A stretch of DNA of 64,000 bases from Halalkalibacter okhensis (lineage in GTDB: Bacteria; Bacillota; Bacilli; Bacillales; Bacillaceae_D): contig NZ_JRJU01000007.1 of the NCBI RefSeq assembly GCF_000787375.1, forward strand, positions 62,001 through 126,000, given 5' to 3'. The notes beneath the pieces are model-generated. The model was not told where the DNA came from. It did no database searches and saw only the letters and a program-made list of their open reading frames with translations. A program made the position numbers and the translations under genes. Positions 8,871 to 18,537 of the stretch are shown one piece after another; position 1 is the stretch's first letter; each line of letters begins with the position of its first letter.

Positions 8871-9065
8871 TTATTTCGTCCATTCAGGTTCATATGTATA
8901 GATTGTTTCCCCACCATGCTGGGCATTTCCACGAAAGTTGATTGCATCCTCCTGTTTAAGTAAATTGGTGCGAAAAATATGAAAATCTTCTTTAGTTACT
9001 CTATACGATTGCACTTCTTGATTGCGTAATTGATTTAAGATTGATAATACTTCTTGCTGATCCAT
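8871..9065 (-). CDS. Small hypothetical protein (64 aa)
   Basis: ATG at 9065 with GGAGG six bases upstream. 64 residues, soluble, helical N-terminus (QQEVLSILNQLRNQEVQ) and an aromatic C-terminus (ETIYTYEPEWTK). Followed by its own terminator. Function unknown. It sits between the histidine kinase and a hairpin but has a separate ribosome site. Confidence 0.65.
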   Translation of the reverse strand: MDQQEVLSILNQLRNQEVQSYRVTKEDFHIFRTNLLKQEDAINFRGNAQHGGETIYTYEPEWTK

Positions 9066-9123
9066 CTTCATCCTCCTCTTGCTTACCCTATTTCAACTAC
9101 ACGGCGGTCATACAAAATGTTCT

Positions 9124-10515
9124 TTAATTTGTTTTGGGCTCTGCTTCAATCGGTAAATTAATCTCAATCGTCGTTCCTTTATCTTGCAAACTGGATATTT
9201 GTAATTTACCATTATGCGAATCAATGATTTTCAATGCTGTCATCAAACCCAGACCGGTACCCTTTTCTTTCGTTGTATAAAAAGGGGTCCCAATTTTCGA
9301 AAGAAATTCTTTTGGTATGCCGCTGCCTTGATCCATTACTTGCACTTGAATTTCATTCGAACGATACAATTTAGCTGTTATAACTACTTCTCCTCCATTT
9401 GGCATTGCCTCAATCGAGTTTTTAATTAAGTTTATAAAAACCTGTTTTAACTGACTTCCAATGCACTTCACTTCCGGTAACTCTTCAATATCTGTAATTA
9501 CTTCGACATTATTAATTAAAGCCTGAGAACTTAATAGCATGACAACATCCTCAATGATTCTATTTAAATCTTCATATTGGAAATCTAATGCTTGAGGCTT
9601 AGCGAGCACCAGTAATTCACTTGTAATCATCTCAATTCTTGTTATTTCGTCAGACATGATCGTTAAAAAATCACCTCTGACTTCCTTATGATTTGATTTT
9701 ATTAATTGTAAAAACCCTTTAATTGAAGTAAGCGGATTTCTAATCTCATGTGCAATCGATGCCGCAAGCTGTCCAACCGCTGTTAACTTCTCAGATTCAT
9801 ACAACAGTTTTTCCGTTCTTTTTTGATTAGAAATATCCTTAGCAATACCATATACACCAACAATCTCTTGTCCAACAATAATCGGCATATTGGTTACTTT
9901 TAAATCAATGATACTTCCATCTTTCTTCCTTACTTTTGTTTCATACGTCTCTGTTTTCCCTCGAGTAGCCTCCAAAAAACGCTTATTTGTATACTCTAGT
10001 TCCTCTTCTACCATTAATGGAATATAGGAGATCTTACAAAGTTCCTCTTCACTGTAACCAATTAATTGTTCCATTGCTGGATTCACCCTGAGAAAGTTTC
10101 CATCTAAATCAAAAGAATAAACAGCATCAGGGTTATTATCAAACAACGATTGGTAATGAGATTCACGGTTTAATGCGGAATGTTTGTGTTTCGTAATATC
10201 TTGGAAAATTACTGCTAGTCCCTTTTGAGAGGGATAAGCCTTAATATTAAACCATAACTTTAATGGCGGATAATACATCTCAAACGAAGCCGTCTTTTGT
10301 TTTTCAAGGGCTTTGTGGTATTGATCATATAAGGATAATTTAACGGTTTCCGGAAAGATTGACCACATGTTTTTTCCGATTACCTGTTCTCTTTCTCGTT
10401 GGAGAATTCTTGAGGCAGCTTGATTAAAATATGTAAAGTTCCAGTTAAGATCGAGTGCATAAAATGGATCGGTAATACGATCTAAAATTTCAAACTCCGT
10501 TTCGGATATGTTCAT
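9124..10515 (-). CDS. Soluble PAS-domain sensor histidine kinase
   Basis: 463 residues without a membrane segment. Two PAS domains (about 3-110 and 120-232) precede a HisKA dimerisation domain with the phospho-acceptor in SIAHEIRNPLTSIKG. The HATPase has N box (INLIKNSIEAMPNGG), G1 (DQGSGIP) and G2 (GTGLGL) boxes. This is the layout of cytosolic sporulation kinases such as KinA and KinE that feed Spo0A. No response regulator gene is adjacent, as expected for such orphan kinases. The assignment to Spo0A input is an inference. Confidence 0.85.
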   Translation of the reverse strand: MNISETEFEILDRITDPFYALDLNWNFTYFNQAASRILQREREQVIGKNMWSIFPETVKLSLYDQYHKALEKQKTASFEMYYPPLKLWFNIKAYPSQKGLAVIFQDITKHKHSALNRESHYQSLFDNNPDAVYSFDLDGNFLRVNPAMEQLIGYSEEELCKISYIPLMVEEELEYTNKRFLEATRGKTETYETKVRKKDGSIIDLKVTNMPIIVGQEIVGVYGIAKDISNQKRTEKLLYESEKLTAVGQLAASIAHEIRNPLTSIKGFLQLIKSNHKEVRGDFLTIMSDEITRIEMITSELLVLAKPQALDFQYEDLNRIIEDVVMLLSSQALINNVEVITDIEELPEVKCIGSQLKQVFINLIKNSIEAMPNGGEVVITAKLYRSNEIQVQVMDQGSGIPKEFLSKIGTPFYTTKEKGTGLGLMTALKIIDSHNGKLQISSLQDKGTTIEINLPIEAEPKTN

Positions 10516-10651
10516 CTTAATACCCCACCAAAAATTATAATTAGTAGTTTAAAACTTCTATAAAATGACATAAAATTTTACAGTTAATTTTAGCTTATCA
10601 TTCTTTATAAAAGAATGATACTAACTATCGACAAATAACGAGGAAATCCTA

Positions 10652-10741
10652 AAAAAAAAAGAAAAGCAGGCCGCTAATTTAGCCTATGAAAGACATCTTT
10701 GTCTCTTCATTTAGCTATATAACTAACGGTCTGCTGCTTTT
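10652..10741 (-). terminator. Terminator of ald
   Basis: On the minus strand AAAAGCAG...CCGTTAG pairs with CTAATTTAGCGG...CTGCTTTT and is followed by a T tract. The stem is long and imperfect. Confidence 0.7.
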
Positions 10742-10746
10742 TCTAA

Positions 10747-11868
10747 TTAAATTCTTTCTAGCGCTTCCTTCGCAGTCATATATTCTAATCCTAAATCCGT
10801 CGCAACAGCTGCATACGTAACAGCTCCAGCAGCTGTGTTTAACCCTAACTCCAGTGCATGATTCTCAATTAGAGCCAGGTGCACTCCTTTATTAGCAATT
10901 TGAAGTGCGTAAGGGATTGTTACATTTGTTAAAGCAATGGTTGATGTACGCGGAACCGCTCCAGGCATATTTGCCACAGCATAATGAACAACATCATGTT
11001 TCGTATAGGTTGGCTCATCATGTGTTGTAATTCGGTCAACTGTTTCGATAATCCCACCTTGATCAATCGCCACGTCCACAACAACAGATCCTGGCTTCAT
11101 TGACTGAACCATTTCTTCTGTAACCAATTTAGGGGCTTTTGCACCTGGAATAAGTACCGCACCAATTACTAAATCTGAATCTATCACTGCTTCAGCAATA
11201 TTTAACGGATTTGACATTAGCGTTTGGATATCTGTTCCGTATAAATCATCTAATTGTCGCAAGCGGTCGGGACTTAAATCCATAATGGTCACATCTGCCC
11301 CTAGACCCATAGCAATCTTGGCAGCATTCGTTCCAACTACTCCTCCACCAATGACTGTTACTTTTCCTCGTTTCACGCCAGGAACACCTGATAAAAGGAT
11401 TCCCATACCACCTTTTGGTTTCTCGAGGAATTGTGCACCGATTTGAGCTGCCATACGACCTGCTACTTCACTCATTGGTGTAAGAAGCGGTAACGTTCTC
11501 CCTACTTGAACTGTTTCATATGCTATTGCCGTGACTTCTTTTTCGACTAATGCTTTCGCTAGCTCAGGCTCTGCCGCTAAGTGTAAGTATGTGAATAGGA
11601 TCAAACCTTTACGGAAATAAGCATATTCCGAAGGGAGTGGCTCCTTTACCTTCATAATCATATCGACTTTTTCCCAAATAGCTACTGGGTCCGCTTCGAT
11701 TTCAGCGCCAGCTTGAACATAGGCTACGTCTTCAAAACCACTTCCAAGTCCCGCATCCTTTTCAATAATTACTTGATGGCCAGCTTGAACAAGTGTCATC
11801 ACACTTGCAGGTGTCATCGCAACACGATTCTCATTGTTTTTGATTTCTTTTGGTACGCCAATTAGCAT
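10747..11868 (-). CDS. ald: Alanine dehydrogenase
   Basis: 373 residues, full family length, starting [20 protein letters not shown], with GGAGGCAG upstream. It interconverts L-alanine and pyruvate with NAD and ammonia, and serves alanine use during growth and sporulation. Visible: the substrate-binding [10 protein letters not shown] start, MKVKEP, the Rossmann glycines in [10 protein letters not shown] and the [14 protein letters not shown] segment. Monocistronic with its own terminator. Confidence 0.95.
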   Translation of the reverse strand: MLIGVPKEIKNNENRVAMTPASVMTLVQAGHQVIIEKDAGLGSGFEDVAYVQAGAEIEADPVAIWEKVDMIMKVKEPLPSEYAYFRKGLILFTYLHLAAEPELAKALVEKEVTAIAYETVQVGRTLPLLTPMSEVAGRMAAQIGAQFLEKPKGGMGILLSGVPGVKRGKVTVIGGGVVGTNAAKIAMGLGADVTIMDLSPDRLRQLDDLYGTDIQTLMSNPLNIAEAVIDSDLVIGAVLIPGAKAPKLVTEEMVQSMKPGSVVVDVAIDQGGIIETVDRITTHDEPTYTKHDVVHYAVANMPGAVPRTSTIALTNVTIPYALQIANKGVHLALIENHALELGLNTAAGAVTYAAVATDLGLEYMTAKEALERI

Positions 11869-12002
11869 AATCTGCCTCCTTTTGCATTACTCAGTTACTA
11901 TTAGTATAGACACTATTACATTCATTGCCATTGTAGACATTGCTAAACGCACCTTACACCATTTGTGAATCACCACAAAAGAATTACCATATTTTTACTT
12001 TT

Positions 12003-12422
12003 TTATATGTATAGGACGACTTTCATCATAAACATTGATAGTATGGCAATCATCAGTAAAAAACTATACAACCTTAATTTACTTATTTCATCATCTGCTT
12101 TGTGATTTTCCTCTAATTTTTCTAAAATGATCCGAACAGCTTTGGCAGTCATACCAAGCATAGCGCTAATAGCTAACCAAATTAGGACAACAAAGAGAAA
12201 CCAGACTGTTAACCATTGAGTGGTCATAAAAAAACCAGAAACAATGGCAACAATGACACCTCCATGAGCTAGCCAAATAATCCGTTTGTATATTTTCAAC
12301 AAAAGAGTAAACCTGCCAGGTTCGTCCAATAAACTTCCTTTAATTAAAAATGGAAATGGTATTAAGACAAAAAACAGAACCGATACTGCAATATGAAATG
12401 CATAGCTAACTAAATACAACAT
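12003..12422 (-). CDS. Four-pass membrane protein, unknown
   Basis: 139 residues with about four hydrophobic segments (5-27, 50-68, 70-92, 118-138) and a charged cytoplasmic loop (ILEKLEENHKADDEISKL). The layout resembles small DUF2269/CopD-like integral proteins, but I am not sure of the family. Starts at ATG 12422, convergent to nothing nearby and divergent from yneK. Confidence 0.6.
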   Translation of the reverse strand: MLYLVSYAFHIAVSVLFFVLIPFPFLIKGSLLDEPGRFTLLLKIYKRIIWLAHGGVIVAIVSGFFMTTQWLTVWFLFVVLIWLAISAMLGMTAKAVRIILEKLEENHKADDEISKLRLYSFLLMIAILSMFMMKVVLYI

Positions 12423-12564
12423 TTATTATTATCACCTCGATTATTAATCTTACCAAACGTTTTCTTAATTTGGAATCATTCATTACACCAAAGCTCCCTT
12501 CTATTCGCAGGTTCTCACTTTTTATGGTAGGATAAGTATGATAAAAAATTTGAGGTGAAAAACA

Positions 12565-12996
12565 ATGCCTACTTGGTTTATGTGGTTCATTGTCTTATGG
12601 ACAATCTTTCTAATAACAGTAATGTTTATTGGTGGGTATTTTATGTTTAGAAAATTCCTAAAAAGGTTCCCTAAAGAAGATGGCAAATCCATTCTAGATT
12701 GGCAAGACTATCATATTGAAAAAACAATCCACCTTTGGAATGACGAGCAACGAGAATTATTAAATGATTTAGTCGAACCAGTTCCTGAATTATTCAGAGA
12801 TGTAGCTAAAGGAAAAATCGCCGGTAAAATCGGAGAGCTTGCCTTAGAAGATAACCTTGATTACCTGCCACAAGATTATATTATTAAAGGGTATATTCTT
12901 GCTACACCCAAACGTGACCATAAATTCCTTATAAAAAAACTCCGTCAGAGAAATATCGATATGGAGCCATATAAAGATCTTTTAGAAAGCTCATAG
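12565..12996 (+). CDS. yneK: YneK-like protein (DUF2621)
   Basis: 143 residues: one N-terminal membrane helix (about 4-28) and a soluble domain rich in charged residues (HIEKTIHLWNDEQRELLNDLVEPVPELFR). Length and content match B. subtilis YneK, and its place near ccdC, yneF and tkt matches the B. subtilis order. GAGGTG lies upstream of ATG 12565. Function unknown. Confidence 0.75.
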   Translation: MPTWFMWFIVLWTIFLITVMFIGGYFMFRKFLKRFPKEDGKSILDWQDYHIEKTIHLWNDEQRELLNDLVEPVPELFRDVAKGKIAGKIGELALEDNLDYLPQDYIIKGYILATPKRDHKFLIKKLRQRNIDMEPYKDLLESS

Positions 12997-13122
12997 CTTG
13001 CTCTTTTGTGATTGTTTTCCCTGTTCAAGCTTACCATTTCTTTCTCTTATCTTCATTGGATAATCTAACGGCTATTTGGCAAACTAGAATTATTCAAATC
13101 AATAAGATAAAGGTGATGAACA

Positions 13123-13239
13123 ATGAGCCAATCAAAAAGACAAGCCGAGCGACAATTTAGAGCACGTAAAGAATCTCAAAATCCTCACGGAAAAATCAAG
13201 TCATTAAAACGAATTGCAAAAGAAGATGCAGACAAATAG
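13123..13239 (+). CDS. Small basic protein (38 aa)
   Basis: ATG at 13123 with AAAGGTG upstream, 38 residues, strongly basic (SKRQAERQFRARKESQ, KIKSLKRIAKED). No cysteine, no membrane segment. A terminator follows directly. The size and charge resemble minor spore or nucleic-acid-associated peptides, but I do not recognise it. Confidence 0.6.
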   Translation: MSQSKRQAERQFRARKESQNPHGKIKSLKRIAKEDADK

Positions 13240-13244
13240 AAATT

Positions 13245-13280
13245 CATTGAAATTGAGGGAAAAGCCCTCATTTTCAATGT
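13245..13280 (+). terminator. Terminator after the 38-aa gene
   Basis: ATTGAAATTGAGGG and CCCTCATTTTCAAT form a 14-bp stem with a 5-base loop, six bases after the stop codon. Confidence 0.75.
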
Positions 13281-13327
13281 CAAACTATAGTTCGCATGAG
13301 TTTGTTTTGCATCTAGTATAATTAGCA

Positions 13328-13357
13328 GGAGGGCACTGATTAAATTCAGTGCCCTCC
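13328..13357. terminator. Strong 12-bp hairpin
   Basis: GGAGGGCACTGA and TCAGTGCCCTCC are perfectly complementary around a 6-base loop. It lies next to the tandem repeat array. No T run follows, so it may be a structural part of the repeat region rather than a terminator. Confidence 0.6.
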
Positions 13358-13366
13358 CTTGGTGTT

Positions 13367-13730
13367 GGCTCCCGTTTTTTTGCTTTATCTTTCGGATCGG
13401 GAGCCATCACACCTCTTTGGCTCCCGTTCTTTTGCTTTCTCTCTCAGTTCGGGAGCCATCACACCTCTTTGGCTCCCGTTCTTTTGCTTTCTCTCTCAGT
13501 TCGGGAGTCATCACACCTCTTTGGCTCCCGTTCTTTTGCTTTCTCTCTCAGTTCGGGAGTCATCACACCTCTTTGGCTCCCGTTCTTTTGCTTCTCCTCT
13601 TATTTCGGTAGCCATCACGACCCTTTGGCTCCCGTTCTTTTGCTTCTCCTCACTTTTCGGTAGCCATCACGACACCTTGGCTCCTGCAGTACACTCCTTC
13701 TTCTCCTCTCGTTCCGGATTCAATTCTCTA
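13367..13730. repeat. 52-bp tandem repeat array (7 units) with internal hairpins
   Basis: Units start at 13367, 13419, 13471, 13523, 13575, 13627 and 13679, always 52 bp apart. Each opens with GGCTCCCG; all but the last degenerate copies close the arm with CGGGAGCC or CGGGAGTC, so every unit can fold an 8-bp stem. Units 2-4 are almost identical and the outer ones drift. 52 is not a multiple of three, so the array gives overlapping false ORFs in all frames. Confidence 0.92.
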
Positions 13731-13761
13731 ATTGCTCTTTAGAATTTAGATCATCCAAACC

Positions 13762-13803
13762 AAAAAAGCAGACACATCCCTTATCCGGAAATGTCTGCTT
13801 TTT
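13762..13803 (-). terminator. Terminator of ccdC
   Basis: AAAAGCAGACA...TGTCTGCTTTTTT, an 11-bp stem followed by T on the minus strand. Confidence 0.8.
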
Positions 13804-13822
13804 GAGTTAACCTGCTCCCATA

Positions 13823-14341
13823 TTATGTTTCCACAGGCATTGCGCCTTGGCTTTTAAGTGATTTTTTTAGATTGCTCTCTAGTTTACGATAATTCATATA
13901 CATGGATATACGCCATGGAACGATCATCCCATATGCAAGCAGAAAAAACATGCCTGCCAATTCTTCTACATTTATCAAATCTCCAATTAGCAACTTAAAA
14001 ATAATTCGAGCCAATAGCAATCCTATTAATATGAATGCGAATGCTTTAGATCTTTTCATATAAATTTGTTGATCTCTAATTTCAAATTTTGAGGTTTTTA
14101 TCAGTAGAAATGAAAATAATATACCAACTAACACAGCTTCTATGACTTGTAAGAAAGCTGGACGGGCCGGTTCATATAAAAACATTAAAAACCCTGTCGA
14201 CATAAAGATCGGCGGTACAATAATTTTTTTTGCTGATACCGGTCGTTTTGTCGCTTTTAACCGAATAAATATTGCCAATGATGCCATAACTACAGCCCCA
14301 ACTGATGTTATCCATATATAAATATCATCCAAGCTGCTCAC
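13823..14341 (-). CDS. ccdC: CcdC (YneJ)-like membrane protein, cytochrome c biogenesis region
   Basis: 172 residues with about five hydrophobic segments, matching the DUF1453/CcdC family in length and motif style (IRLKATKRPVSAKKIIVPP, MSTGFLMFLYEP). In B. subtilis yneJ lies between ccdA and yneK; here yneK is nearby but ccdA is not adjacent. The biochemical role of the family is not settled. Monocistronic with its own terminator. Confidence 0.75.
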   Translation of the reverse strand: MSSLDDIYIWITSVGAVVMASLAIFIRLKATKRPVSAKKIIVPPIFMSTGFLMFLYEPARPAFLQVIEAVLVGILFSFLLIKTSKFEIRDQQIYMKRSKAFAFILIGLLLARIIFKLLIGDLINVEELAGMFFLLAYGMIVPWRISMYMNYRKLESNLKKSLKSQGAMPVET

Positions 14342-14545
14342 CCCTTTCTAGTCGGTGATGGTTGTCCATTACTTAAAGATACAGGAAAGCGCGTCTTGTT
14401 TCAATTTATTTCATTGAATTTCCACTTTGATATGAAAGACATCATGAAATATTACCTATTTTCGCTTCTTTCCCTCAGTAAAGGTTGTAAATTTACTAGT
14501 TAATTTGTATAATTATTACAAGAATTAGAGAAGAAGGGAATCTCT

Positions 14546-14716
14546 ATGAGTGAAGGATTACTTAGAACCATTGAACAAAAGCGAAATGAATTAATAGAAC
14601 TTGCCCTTATCAAAGGCCTTTCGTCACATGCCGTTTTGACAGTCAGTCAAGAGTTAGATACGTTATTAAACCGCTATGAAAATGCTAATAATAAAGAGAA
14701 CCACTTTCAAAAATAA
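14546..14716 (+). CDS. Spo0E-family aspartyl-phosphate phosphatase
   Basis: 56 residues from ATG 14546 with GAAGGGAA upstream. It has the Spo0E signature: an N-terminal helix (LLRTIEQKRNELIELALIKG) and the S-Q-E-L-D motif with L-L-N-R-Y. These small proteins dephosphorylate Spo0A~P or related regulators and delay sporulation. Which regulator this copy acts on cannot be told. Confidence 0.88.
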   Translation: MSEGLLRTIEQKRNELIELALIKGLSSHAVLTVSQELDTLLNRYENANNKENHFQK

Positions 14717-14731
14717 AGTTGGTTCTCTTTT
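14693..14731 (+). terminator. Terminator of the Spo0E-like gene
   Basis: AAAGAGAACCA and TGGTTCTCTTTTT, 11-bp stem with a T run; the left arm overlaps the end of the coding region. Confidence 0.8.
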
Positions 14732-14758
14732 TCAATTGACGCTTCTCATATATTTTCG

Positions 14759-16552
14759 CTAATGATTGACGTCCGCTAGTTCTGATGAACCTCTTTGCAA
14801 TAAATACATTTTGTGGTAAAGCCCTTTTTGTTCTAAGAGCTCAGTATGGTTCCCACGTTCGACTATTTCCCCTTTATGAAGAACAATAATCTGATCCGCC
14901 TCTTTAATGGTTGATAGCCTATGGGCAATTGCTATTGTGGTACGTCCTTTTTGCATTTTTTTCAAAGCGTCTTGAATTGCCTCTTCCGTTTCAGTATCAA
15001 CATTCGCAGTGGCTTCATCTAGGATAAGAATCTTTGGATTGGTGACAATCGTTCGAGCAAACGATAAAAGCTGGCGCTGCCCACTAGATAACGTTGACCC
15101 TCTTTCAGTAACTTTCGCATTGTATGAATGAGGAAGCTTTTCTATAAACTCATTCGCTCGAACAAACTCAGCTGCTCCTTTGATGTCCTGATCAGTTAGT
15201 TGATTTCGATATAAACGGATATTACTCGAAATGGTCCCTGTATAAAGGAAAGGATCTTGTAGAACGAGACCCATATTATCTCGCAACTCCGTGTTATCAA
15301 AGTGATGGATTGATTCGCCATCAATGACAATATCACCACGGTCAAGCTGATAAAACCTCATTAAGACATTTATGATCGAACTTTTTCCACTTCCTGTATG
15401 ACCAACAAGAGCCACAGTTTCTCCTTTTTTCACTGAAAATGAAATATTTTTCAAAACATCTGTTTCTCCATCATAGGAAAAAGATATATCCTTAAATTCG
15501 ATCGCGCCTTCTTCAATTTTAGGTGACTCTTGCCCCTTCTTTGCTGGAGCATAATTTTCATAGTCCATTAGTTTAAAGACACGACCGGCAGATACAATTG
15601 CTTGTTGAAAAAGTGATAATCGCATCATCATTTGGTTTACCGGCTCAAAAAAACGATCCAAATAGTTAACAAATGCATACAAGACACCTATTTCAACAGG
15701 ACTTGTAAAAGACATCACTCCGAAGTAACTTAAAATCAAAATTAGTGCCAAAATGGAAATCAAATCAACCATTGGTCTAAGTAAAAGTCCGTCCAACTTC
15801 ATACTCTTCATTCCGGCTTCTAGGTGTTCTTCATTGACGTCACTGAACTCTTTACGAAGTCTCCTTTCTTGACGAAACATCTGAACAATCGCCATTCCTT
15901 GAATCGTTTCATTCATTTTGGCATTGAGTTGACTGAGCTTCTCACTCATATCCGCATAAAATTTCGAGCTAATCTTTCTATATAACTGCATTAATCCAAA
16001 AATGATCGGCAATAAAATAAGACAGAAAAAGCCAAGAGTTGGATTCAAATAGAACATGGCTATACATATTCCGATGAGGAACATAATATTTTGAACAAAA
16101 TTAGCAAGCACGGTTAAATAAAACTCTTTAATAGATTCTGTGTCATTCGTGATACGAGAGATCAATCCTCCCGCAGGGGTTTTATCAAAAAATGCCAACC
16201 CTTGTCGTTCGACATTTGAAAACACATCCACACGGAGCTGTTGCACAATTTTTAAAGATATTTTTTGAAACATAAAGGCTTGAAAGTAGTTAATAAAAAC
16301 AGAAGACAAATGTAAGACTATATAAATAACCCCTAACCAAACTAATGGTTCTAACGGGAAATGCCTCGGTGTTAAATAATCATCGATAAAAATCTTAAGG
16401 AGTATTGGACCAAGAAGTTCTGCAGCTGTTGCAAGAAGGAGCAACGTAAACGCAACAATAAGGGACTTCGTATGTTTTTTCGCATAACGAAGTAAACGCC
16501 ATAAAACGGCTCTTTGTTCTTGTTTGGTTAAGACTTGATCCTTATGTTGCAT
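14759..16552 (-). CDS. ABC exporter half-transporter, catalytic partner (BmrD/YheH-like)
   Basis: 597 residues: six-helix membrane domain (about 25-320) then an ATPase with Walker A GHTGSGKS, signature LSSGQRQ, Walker B ILILDEA and the H-loop IAHRL. The catalytic Glu is present. It overlaps its upstream partner by 11 bases, so the two are coupled and should form a heterodimer. By analogy with BmrCD this is a multidrug exporter; the substrate is not determined from sequence. Confidence 0.85.
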   Translation of the reverse strand: MQHKDQVLTKQEQRAVLWRLLRYAKKHTKSLIVAFTLLLLATAAELLGPILLKIFIDDYLTPRHFPLEPLVWLGVIYIVLHLSSVFINYFQAFMFQKISLKIVQQLRVDVFSNVERQGLAFFDKTPAGGLISRITNDTESIKEFYLTVLANFVQNIMFLIGICIAMFYLNPTLGFFCLILLPIIFGLMQLYRKISSKFYADMSEKLSQLNAKMNETIQGMAIVQMFRQERRLRKEFSDVNEEHLEAGMKSMKLDGLLLRPMVDLISILALILILSYFGVMSFTSPVEIGVLYAFVNYLDRFFEPVNQMMMRLSLFQQAIVSAGRVFKLMDYENYAPAKKGQESPKIEEGAIEFKDISFSYDGETDVLKNISFSVKKGETVALVGHTGSGKSSIINVLMRFYQLDRGDIVIDGESIHHFDNTELRDNMGLVLQDPFLYTGTISSNIRLYRNQLTDQDIKGAAEFVRANEFIEKLPHSYNAKVTERGSTLSSGQRQLLSFARTIVTNPKILILDEATANVDTETEEAIQDALKKMQKGRTTIAIAHRLSTIKEADQIIVLHKGEIVERGNHTELLEQKGLYHKMYLLQRGSSELADVNH

Positions 16553-18305
16553 CCTCTTGCCCTCCTTGTTCCACCAATTCTTCTAGTTGTTGCTGCTCAT
16601 ACATTCTCCTATACCATCCGTCTTCTTTCATTAATTTATGATGATTGCCTCGTTGGATTATTCTTCCTTCATTTAATACAATGATGACATCTGCATGCTT
16701 GATCGCACTGAGACGATGCGCTGTTATAATGGTCGTTTTTTTAGCACGATTTACTCTTAATGATTCAAGAATTTGCTCCTCCGTCTTAGCATCCACTGCA
16801 GATAAAGAATCATCTAATATCAATACATTCGGGTCAGGTAAAATCGCCCTTGCAATCGCTATCCGTTGCTTTTGACCTCCTGATAACGTTACGCCACGCT
16901 CTCCTACTACCGTCTCATATCCCTCTTTAAAGCTAATAATATCATCATGAATACTGGCAAGTTTACAGCTATTCATAATTTCAGTAATTGATGCACTAGG
17001 TTTTGCAAAAGCTACATTATCAGCAATTGTAGCCGAAAAGAGGAAATGATCTTGAGGGACATTACCAAAACTAGCTTTTAAGTCATCTAATCTATACTCA
17101 TTTAGCTTATAACCACCAATGGTAATCTTTCCGTTTTCTAAATCATATTCCCGTTGGAGGAGGCGAATTATCGTTGATTTTCCACTCCCGGTTTTCCCAA
17201 CTATCCCCAACGTTTGACCTTCTTTTAGGCTAATCTCGATATTTTGTAAAGCATAATCGTTACTACCTGGATATGAAAATTGCTCAATGGCAACGTGAAT
17301 ATCTCCTGTTGCTATTTTCTCGCTTTTGGCAAATTCATCTGTAATATCTTGTTTTTCCGCAAGCAAGGATGAAATTCGGTCATAGGAAGCACGCCCACGT
17401 TCAACTATATTAAATAACCATCCAAATGCTAGCATAGGCCAAATTAATAGACCGAGATATAAAGTAAAACTCGTTAATTGACCAATAGTCATCTCCTCAG
17501 CTATGACAAACCTTGCCCCAAATACAACAGCTAAGAAAAAAGAAATTCCTACTATTAATGAGATCGTCGGATCAAACAATGCATCAATTTTAGCAACTGC
17601 AACGTTTTTATCAACGACATCCTTTGATTTATTTTTAAATCGTGTGATCTCATCCTCTTCTTGACCAAATGTTTTTGCTACACGAACTCCCGTTACACTT
17701 TCTTGAACCGTATCATTTAGATCGGAGAACGCGGCCTGCGCTAAGTGAAAACGCTTATGTAATAGGGTTCCATAATAACTAGTTAAATACGCCATAAAAG
17801 GCATTGGTATTAAACAAATGAGCGTTAATTTCCAACTAATCGTTGCCGCCATTGTCACAATAACGAATCCGCCCATCGTCAATGAATCAACTAAGGTTAA
17901 TACACCCTGTCCAGCCGTCATTTGGACTGCTCTTATGTCATTTGTCGCATGAGCCATTAAATCGCCTGTTCTGTGACGTTGATAAAAGCGATGAGACATA
18001 TTAGTAAAATGCTTGTATAATTGATTTCTAAGCAACCGTGCTAATCGTATGGACGCCCCAAATATCATAATTCTCCATACAAACCTTAAGCCGTATGTAA
18101 GAACGCCCACTATTAACAAAACACCAATCCACATTAATAAAATATTCGTTGTTAATGTTACATCTACTATGTGATCTACAATAATTCCCACTATGAGTGG
18201 GGGAGTTAGTGTTAATAAGGATACAAGTGCTAATACAAGAATACCTAATCCATATGATACTTTCTCTTGTTTAAAAAACCACCACAAATCTTTAAATACT
18301 TTCAC
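16542..18305 (-). CDS. ABC exporter half-transporter, degenerate-site partner (BmrC/YheI-like)
   Basis: 587 residues from a GTG start behind AGGAGAGGTG. Six membrane helices, then Walker A GKTGSGKS, signature LSGGQKQ and Walker B VLILDDS. The usual catalytic Glu after Walker B is Asp, as in the degenerate half of BmrCD-type heterodimers. The segment HRFYQRHRTGDLMAHATND matches the YheI pattern. It is first in the two-gene operon. I did not find a convincing BmrB-like leader peptide upstream. Confidence 0.85.
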   Translation of the reverse strand: MKVFKDLWWFFKQEKVSYGLGILVLALVSLLTLTPPLIVGIIVDHIVDVTLTTNILLMWIGVLLIVGVLTYGLRFVWRIMIFGASIRLARLLRNQLYKHFTNMSHRFYQRHRTGDLMAHATNDIRAVQMTAGQGVLTLVDSLTMGGFVIVTMAATISWKLTLICLIPMPFMAYLTSYYGTLLHKRFHLAQAAFSDLNDTVQESVTGVRVAKTFGQEEDEITRFKNKSKDVVDKNVAVAKIDALFDPTISLIVGISFFLAVVFGARFVIAEEMTIGQLTSFTLYLGLLIWPMLAFGWLFNIVERGRASYDRISSLLAEKQDITDEFAKSEKIATGDIHVAIEQFSYPGSNDYALQNIEISLKEGQTLGIVGKTGSGKSTIIRLLQREYDLENGKITIGGYKLNEYRLDDLKASFGNVPQDHFLFSATIADNVAFAKPSASITEIMNSCKLASIHDDIISFKEGYETVVGERGVTLSGGQKQRIAIARAILPDPNVLILDDSLSAVDAKTEEQILESLRVNRAKKTTIITAHRLSAIKHADVIIVLNEGRIIQRGNHHKLMKEDGWYRRMYEQQQLEELVEQGGQEDAT

Positions 18306-18504
18306 GTTTCAAACGACACCTCTCCTGATACAACGTTAAAATGTCTATCTTTTTAGCTCAAAATTCAATGGTTGTAAAACCGTTCCACCTCCAGAATACG
18401 ACTATTCGACATAAATTATAGTAATTCCTCTTAACGTTTAAAAAAAGCAAGATTCTTAACTTATAATCATCATGTCAAAAGAGAAACCTTTATAAAGTAG
18501 AAAA

Positions 18505-18537
18505 GCACCTCTACATGGAGGTGCTTTTCTATATGAT
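18505..18537. terminator. Bidirectional terminator
   Basis: AGAAAAGCACCTC and GAGGTGCTTTTCT form a 13-bp stem with a short loop at the end of the DUF3231 gene. Confidence 0.8.

Noticed and set aside
13349-13742. Three overlapping plus-strand ORFs rich in FGSHHTSLAP-like repeats
   Set aside because: They come from the 52-bp tandem repeat read in all frames; no ribosome site and no family.
18306-18504. BmrB-like leader peptide before the ABC pair
   Set aside because: Only very short ORFs (7 codons) with poorly spaced sites are seen.
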